This document shows positions 5,688 to 9,034 of a stretch of 9,034 nt of DNA, one piece after another. Position 1 is the first letter of the stretch; the number at the start of each line of letters is the position of its first letter. The notes beneath the pieces are model-generated. The model was given only the letters and a program-made list of their open reading frames with translations. It did no database searches and had not been told where the DNA came from. Origin of the DNA: an uncultured Spirochaetota bacterium (GTDB taxonomy: Bacteria > Spirochaetota > UBA4802 > UBA5368); the NCBI GenBank assembly GCA_937864375.1, contig CALMJO010000055.1, positions 1 through 9,034 of the forward strand, read 5' to 3'. The position numbers and the translations under genes are program-made.

Positions 5688-6848
5688 CTACAGCAATACC
5701 TCGCAGTCCTCCACGGGGTAGGCCGCGCAGGAATGCACGTAGCCGTACTTTAGGTCCGATGCCCGCACGTGGGCGCCCCTGGGCTGGTAGACCTTGCCCG
5801 AAAGGAGCTTCACGCGGCACATGCTGCACTCGCCCGAACGGCACAGCACCGGCACCTTGAAGCCGGCGCGCTCGAGCGAGACCAGGAGCGGCTCTCCCGC
5901 CAGGGCGCTCACGTCGCCCCTTCCCTTCACCTTCACGGTGAAGCGTGCGTTCCCCTTCACGCCCGCGGGCCAGCCGGGATGCGCGGTGATGTCCACGGGA
6001 GCGCCGAACATCTCGCGGCGCACCCTGCCGGCCGGGACTCCCAGCGACTCGAGCTCGGGCATGCAGAAGTCGTAGAGGGCGCCGGGCCCGCACAGGAAAA
6101 AGTTCTTTCCCTGGGCGCCCTTGAGCACCTTCTTCATGAGCTTCGCCGAAATGAAACCGGTGAGCTCCTTGCAGCTCTTCGTGGGTTCCGATATGACGGG
6201 CGTGTAGGTGAAGCACTTGTGCCGCTCGGCGCGCTCCTTGAGCTCCTTGTGGAAGATGATGTCCTTCTCGATCCGGTTGCCGTAGATGAGATGGATCTTC
6301 CGGTCCAGTCCCCGGTCGGTCGTCTCGCGGATCATGCTCATGAACGGGGTGATGCCGCTCCCGCCCGCGATGAAGACCAGGTCCTTCCCGTGGATGATCG
6401 GGTTGTAGCGGAACTGGCCCGCGGGGGCCGTACTCTCGAAGCATTGCCCCGCCTTCACGCGCGAGAGCAAGTAAGTGGAAACGAACCCCTTTTCCTGCTT
6501 CCTCACGGTGACGTCGTAGTACGCCGTCTGGTTGGGGGCGCTGGAGATGCTGTAGGGCCTGCTGGTGCGCACACCCGCGGCCTCCACGAAGAGGTTGATG
6601 TACTGCCCGGCCTCGAAGGGAGGCAGGTAGCCGTTTTCCGAAACGAGGCGCAGCGTCTTCGTGGAGGGAGTCTCCTCGATGATCTCCGAAACGCGCAGGT
6701 CCAGCGACTTCGGGTGGAGGAGGTCCAGTACGCGCGCGACCTCGCCCTTCATGACCCGGTAGTCCACGCCGTACCGCTTCGCGGTATTCGCCTCCTCGAG
6801 CACGCGATCGTATCCTTCTATCTTCTGATGAACGTTTTGTGCCGTCAT
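5688..6848 (-). CDS. FAD/NAD(P)-binding oxidoreductase with C-terminal 2Fe-2S domain
   Basis: A 386-residue electron-transfer flavoprotein that should move electrons between NAD(P)H and a partner through FAD and a plant-type 2Fe-2S cluster. Domains in order: an N-terminal helical extension (1-50); a ferredoxin-reductase FAD domain (about 50-150) with RPYSISS (97-103), which holds the flavin; an NAD(P) domain (about 155-285) with AGGSGITP (161-168) and FLCGPG (251-256); and a 2Fe-2S domain (about 300-386) with ligands C336, C341, C344 in C-x4-C-x2-C spacing and C374 near the end. The same frame stays open upstream to 6950, but the ATG at 6848 was chosen because the upstream gene ends 4 nt before it and supplies AAGGAGAGGGGG as ribosome-binding site. 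This is the layout of oxygenase reductase components, yet no oxygenase is nearby; the adjacent COG1233 flavoprotein is the likeliest partner. A degraded paralogous fragment of its C-terminus lies at 3681-3792. Confidence 0.92.
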   Translation of the reverse strand: MTAQNVHQKIEGYDRVLEEANTAKRYGVDYRVMKGEVARVLDLLHPKSLDLRVSEIIEETPSTKTLRLVSENGYLPPFEAGQYINLFVEAAGVRTSRPYSISSAPNQTAYYDVTVRKQEKGFVSTYLLSRVKAGQCFESTAPAGQFRYNPIIHGKDLVFIAGGSGITPFMSMIRETTDRGLDRKIHLIYGNRIEKDIIFHKELKERAERHKCFTYTPVISEPTKSCKELTGFISAKLMKKVLKGAQGKNFFLCGPGALYDFCMPELESLGVPAGRVRREMFGAPVDITAHPGWPAGVKGNARFTVKVKGRGDVSALAGEPLLVSLERAGFKVPVLCRSGECSMCRVKLLSGKVYQPRGAHVRASDLKYGYVHSCAAYPVEDCEVLL

Positions 6849-6852
6849 TGCC

Positions 6853-8355
6853 TTACCCCCTCTCCTTCCGGATCTGTTTGGCGACCGCCCTTCCCGCCGA
6901 CGCGCCCGACATGAGCGTGGGCTGGAACCCCCCGCCGCCCACCCAGGCACCGGCGAAGTAGAGGCCGGGAAGTCCGGGATCGAAGTTTCCGAACACGCGC
7001 GAATCGCGGATGAACTGGTCGAAGCCGTAGATGCTGCCCGCCGGCGTCCCCAGGTAGCGCATGTGGGTGAGCGGCGTGGAGACCTCGGCCTCCTCGATGT
7101 GCGCGCGCAGGCCCGGCACCACGCCCTCGGCGACCGCGAGCATCTTCTCCGCGTAGCGGTACTTGTAGTCGTAATACTTGTGCGGCGGCACGCTGAGCCA
7201 GGGCTCGCCGTACTTGAGGTCCACCAGCACCGCCTGGCTCGTGCCGGGCGGCGAGGCCGCGGGGTCGCTCGCGTTGTAGCAGGTGAGGAGCATCTGAGCC
7301 GGCTCGTTCTCGAGCATCTTCATCTCGTTGTAGGCGCGGTTCATGTCGGTATGCGTGCAGATGAAGTTGGTCTCCTCGACGATCCCCAGCTCCTGGTGCG
7401 GGCAGTCCAGGCCCATGTAGATGGTGTAGGCCGATGGTCCCACGGTGTGTGCTCCCATCTGCGCGAATGCCTCCGGGTTCTGGAACTCGGGATCGAGCAT
7501 CTCGCCGCAGGTGCTGATGGGCGACGCGTTCGATATCACGTAGCCGGTCGTCACCTCCTCTCCCGTTTCGAGCACGACGCCGGCGACGCGCCCGTCCTTC
7601 ACGATGATCTTCTTCGCACCGCAGCTGAATCGGACCTCGCCGCCGCTCTTGATGAAGGCGTCCACGATCGCGTTGGAGAGCGCCTGCGAGCCGTGCTTCA
7701 TGTGGTAGGGCTTGAACTCGATGTAGGCGAAGAGCATGGCCGCAAAGTCGGTGAACGAGAATATCCGGGGCGGCGCACCCGCGTAGCTCCAGTACACCGC
7801 CACGGCGAGCTTCAGGAGCGGGTCCTTCAGGTAGGTGTCGAGGATCGACTGCGCGTCGACGAGCGCGTACTTGTAATAGAGGGGATACTTCTGCGGCGAG
7901 GCGTCCGGGTCGCGCATGTAGACGGCCGCGATGACCTCGTTGAAGAATTTGTACACGAGATCGACGAACTGCTCGATCCCCTCTCTCTCGGCCGGGAAGC
8001 GCTCGATGAGCGCCGCCGTGAATCCCGCGCGCGTCGCGGGCAGCGTGATGTCCATCCGCCCCGGCACCACCACGCGGTAGAGGTTCTTCATCTCCACCCA
8101 CTCGATCTCGTCCACGACGCCGATGCTGTTGAGCGTCGAGCGAAGCGGCCCCGGGAACGAGGCCTGTCCCATCCCTGAGAGCTGGTGAAGCGCCACCTCG
8201 AACTCGAAGCGCCCGCGGCAGAAGCTGGTCGCGCAGCCCCCGGGAATATTGTGCCGCTCCAGGAGGAGGGTCTTAAGTCCCTGCTTCGCGCACGTGGCCG
8301 CGGCCGTGAGCCCGCCGTTCCCCGCGCCGATCACGACGACGTCATAGTTCTGCAT
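6853..8355 (-). CDS. Phytoene dehydrogenase-like FAD-dependent oxidoreductase (COG1233 type)
   Basis: A 500-residue flavoprotein of the family that includes phytoene desaturases, carotenoid isomerases and retinol saturases, which remove or add hydrogen across C=C bonds of hydrophobic substrates. Seen: an N-terminal Rossmann dinucleotide motif VVVIGAGNGGLTAA (6-19), the acidic residue E33 that binds the ribose, IPGGCATSF (37-45), RFEFEVALHQLSG (49-61), and the C-terminal FAD motif GLYFAGAWVGGGGFQPTLMSG ending near residue 487. Length is normal for the family. The ATG at 8355 has GGAGGG 6 nt upstream. The next gene, a 2Fe-2S flavin reductase, starts 4 nt after the stop with its ribosome-binding site inside this gene. 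No carotenoid synthesis genes (crtB, crtE) are in view, so a carotenoid role is not supported; the substrate could be another lipid or unsaturated compound. Family is confident; reaction unknown. Confidence 0.9.
   Translation of the reverse strand: MQNYDVVVIGAGNGGLTAAATCAKQGLKTLLLERHNIPGGCATSFCRGRFEFEVALHQLSGMGQASFPGPLRSTLNSIGVVDEIEWVEMKNLYRVVVPGRMDITLPATRAGFTAALIERFPAEREGIEQFVDLVYKFFNEVIAAVYMRDPDASPQKYPLYYKYALVDAQSILDTYLKDPLLKLAVAVYWSYAGAPPRIFSFTDFAAMLFAYIEFKPYHMKHGSQALSNAIVDAFIKSGGEVRFSCGAKKIIVKDGRVAGVVLETGEEVTTGYVISNASPISTCGEMLDPEFQNPEAFAQMGAHTVGPSAYTIYMGLDCPHQELGIVEETNFICTHTDMNRAYNEMKMLENEPAQMLLTCYNASDPAASPPGTSQAVLVDLKYGEPWLSVPPHKYYDYKYRYAEKMLAVAEGVVPGLRAHIEEAEVSTPLTHMRYLGTPAGSIYGFDQFIRDSRVFGNFDPGLPGLYFAGAWVGGGGFQPTLMSGASAGRAVAKQIRKERG
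6856..6867 (-). promoter_or_regulatory. Ribosome-binding site embedded in the end of the upstream gene
   Basis: AAGGAGAGGGGG encodes the last Lys-Glu-Arg-Gly codons of the COG1233 protein and at the same time lies just ahead of the reductase ATG at 6848. This sets the reductase start and implies translational coupling of the two genes. Confidence 0.7.
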
Positions 8356-8706
8356 TGTACCCTCCGGTTACCGAATCGCGGCCACGGGCCCTTGCCGTTA
8401 TCATCGCGGCTCATCGCACACGAAACGATTCAAGGGAAAGGGAGATAGGGGGATGGCGGGAGATGGGAGAGATAACGGCGGTTTTGTTGAATTCAGACCG
8501 ACGATTCAACACCTTCGCCGTGTACCCCGGGATCTCCCGATACAGCCTCCGATATGCCGCTTTTAGCAGAACGTACCGAATAGCGGCACAAATCTCAAGC
8601 AGAAAATGGCAGGGGAACGATGATTGATGTTTCGATTCTAAATCAACAGGAATCAAATAGCGTTGATCACCGGGAAGTTCATTCCGCACGCGGGAAAGGC
8701 TTGCGG
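8356..8706. other. Non-coding stretch upstream of the COG1233 gene, with two small inverted repeats
   Basis: No convincing gene. The segment should hold the promoter of the minus-strand COG1233/reductase pair, but I see no clear -35/-10 pair. Two inverted repeats stand out: GTTGAAT (8486-8492) with ATTCAAC (8504-8510) around 11 nt, and TGCCGCT (8555-8561) with AGCGGCA (8582-8588) around 20 nt. A purine-rich run with repeated GGGAGAT-like units occupies about 8440-8472. A 92-codon minus-strand ORF (8689-8411, GTG start) lacks a ribosome-binding site and any recognisable domain. Confidence 0.4.
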
Positions 8707-8915
8707 AGCGGGAGCGTATATTATTTCAATTAGTGCTTCCCCGTGTGGCTAAGGCCCGTGGCGGACCTCCTGCCCATCACCTACGCGGTGGAGGCTTGCT
8801 GCGCTGTTACGCTGCGCGGATGGGGGCTGGAAAAGATTTATCCCCAGCTTGCCGCTCTCGGGGCCTTCGCGTGTTTCTCGCGATGGCGGTGGGGTTTTTT
8901 AGGAGGAGGTGGTAG
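8707..8915 (+). pseudogene. Remnant of the C-terminal end of an ABC-2 type transporter permease
   Basis: On the plus strand one frame reads VYYFN, a TAG stop at 8731-8733, then CFPVWLRPVADLLPITYAVE, and on through VTLRGWGLEKIYPQLAALGAFA. A one-base loss near 8876-8880 moves the reading to another frame, which ends VFLAMAVGFFRRRW and a TAG at 8913-8915. This follows the usual end of ABC-2 permeases: a VYYP-like turn, LPxWL, a loop LxPLTYAVEALR, a short G-containing loop, and a last hydrophobic helix ending in basic residues. Only about 68 codons of a protein normally of 250 residues or more are left. The in-frame stop, the frameshift and the missing N-terminal four fifths make it a decayed fragment. 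The left edge is uncertain; nothing upstream of about 8707 aligns. Confidence 0.6.
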
Positions 8916-9034
8916 AGGACGGGAATAGCTGCGAATTGGGATAAGTAACCGCTAATGAACACGAATAAACGCCAAAGCTATAAAGGGCACCTCTAAAAAC
9001 TCAGAAAAAAGTTGCATAAAAGGATGAGGGGACA
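8916..9034. other. A/T-rich end of window, no gene seen
   Basis: No coding signal. About 8948-8976 holds repeated words of the type CGCTAATGAACACGAATAAACG, reminiscent of simple dispersed intergenic repeats. From about 8985 the sequence GGGCACCTCTAAAAACTC could be the edge of a repeat or mobile element continuing outside the window, but no matching inverted end is visible here. Confidence 0.25.

Noticed and set aside
5769..6914. Plus-strand ORF of 381 codons
   Set aside because: Antisense shadow of the reductase, which has complete FAD, NAD and 2Fe-2S motifs on the minus strand.
6845..8101. Minus-strand ORF of 418 codons
   Set aside because: Same strand as the COG1233 gene but another frame; Arg/Ala-rich with no motifs, while the 500-residue frame is clearly the real one.
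7063..8178. Plus-strand ORF of 371 codons
   Set aside because: Antisense to the COG1233 gene; low-complexity Arg/Val/Leu/Asp composition.
8411..8689. Minus-strand ORF of 92 codons between the COG1233 gene and the permease remnant
   Set aside because: GTG start without a ribosome-binding site and no domain I recognise. I left it out of the gene list, but a search for repeats of it elsewhere in the genome would be decisive.
1..9034. CRISPR array, tRNA or rRNA genes, transposase
   Set aside because: No regularly spaced direct repeats, no cloverleaf or rRNA-like sequence, and no transposase motifs were seen on either strand.

Overview
This is a high-GC bacterial window with AT-rich intergenic patches. 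It probably comes from an anaerobe, because it carries a glycyl radical enzyme (oxygen-sensitive chemistry), its radical-SAM activase and an iron-type alcohol dehydrogenase. The lineage cannot be fixed from the sequence. An anaerobic or facultative Gram-negative is a reasonable guess, since a small exported protein has a typical Sec signal peptide, but this is inference.

Layout. (1) Positions 1-1989, minus strand: a glycyl radical enzyme of the pyruvate formate-lyase/diol dehydratase superfamily, of which only the N-terminal 352 codons lie in the window. It follows, with a 20-nt overlap, its activating enzyme (radical SAM plus two 4Fe-4S clusters). (2) Positions 1990-2168: an AT-rich divergent control region with two related palindromic sites and a third perfect palindrome that carries TTGACA on both strands. 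(3) Positions 2169-2906, plus strand: a GntR/FadR-type regulator, the likely controller of the glycyl radical operon. (4) Positions 3014-3792: a decay zone. It holds a nucleotidyltransferase gene broken by two frameshifts, its small partner ORF, and a degraded paralogous copy of a 2Fe-2S C-terminus that has lost all four cluster cysteines. (5) Positions 3808-5446, minus strand: an iron-containing alcohol dehydrogenase with one frameshift, and a small exported protein of unknown function upstream of it. (6) Positions 5523-5605: a long interrupted inverted repeat. (7) Positions 5688-8355, minus strand: a tightly coupled pair, a phytoene-dehydrogenase-like flavoprotein (COG1233 type) followed 4 nt later by a flavin/NAD/2Fe-2S reductase. 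(8) Positions 8356-9034: mostly non-coding, with the frameshifted remnant of the C-terminal end of an ABC-2 transporter permease.

How the parts may work together. The activase installs the glycyl radical on the lyase, and the divergent GntR protein probably represses both promoters until an effector (substrate or product) appears. The reductase probably passes electrons from NAD(P)H through FAD and a 2Fe-2S cluster to the neighbouring COG1233 flavoprotein or another acceptor. Whether the alcohol dehydrogenase acts on a product of the glycyl radical enzyme is unproven: it lies in a different transcription unit and is frameshifted. I found no clear novel system. The features most worth a second look are the glycyl radical enzyme of unassigned substrate with its symmetric control region, the COG1233/reductase pair, and the cysteine-stripped paralogous fragment at 3681-3792.
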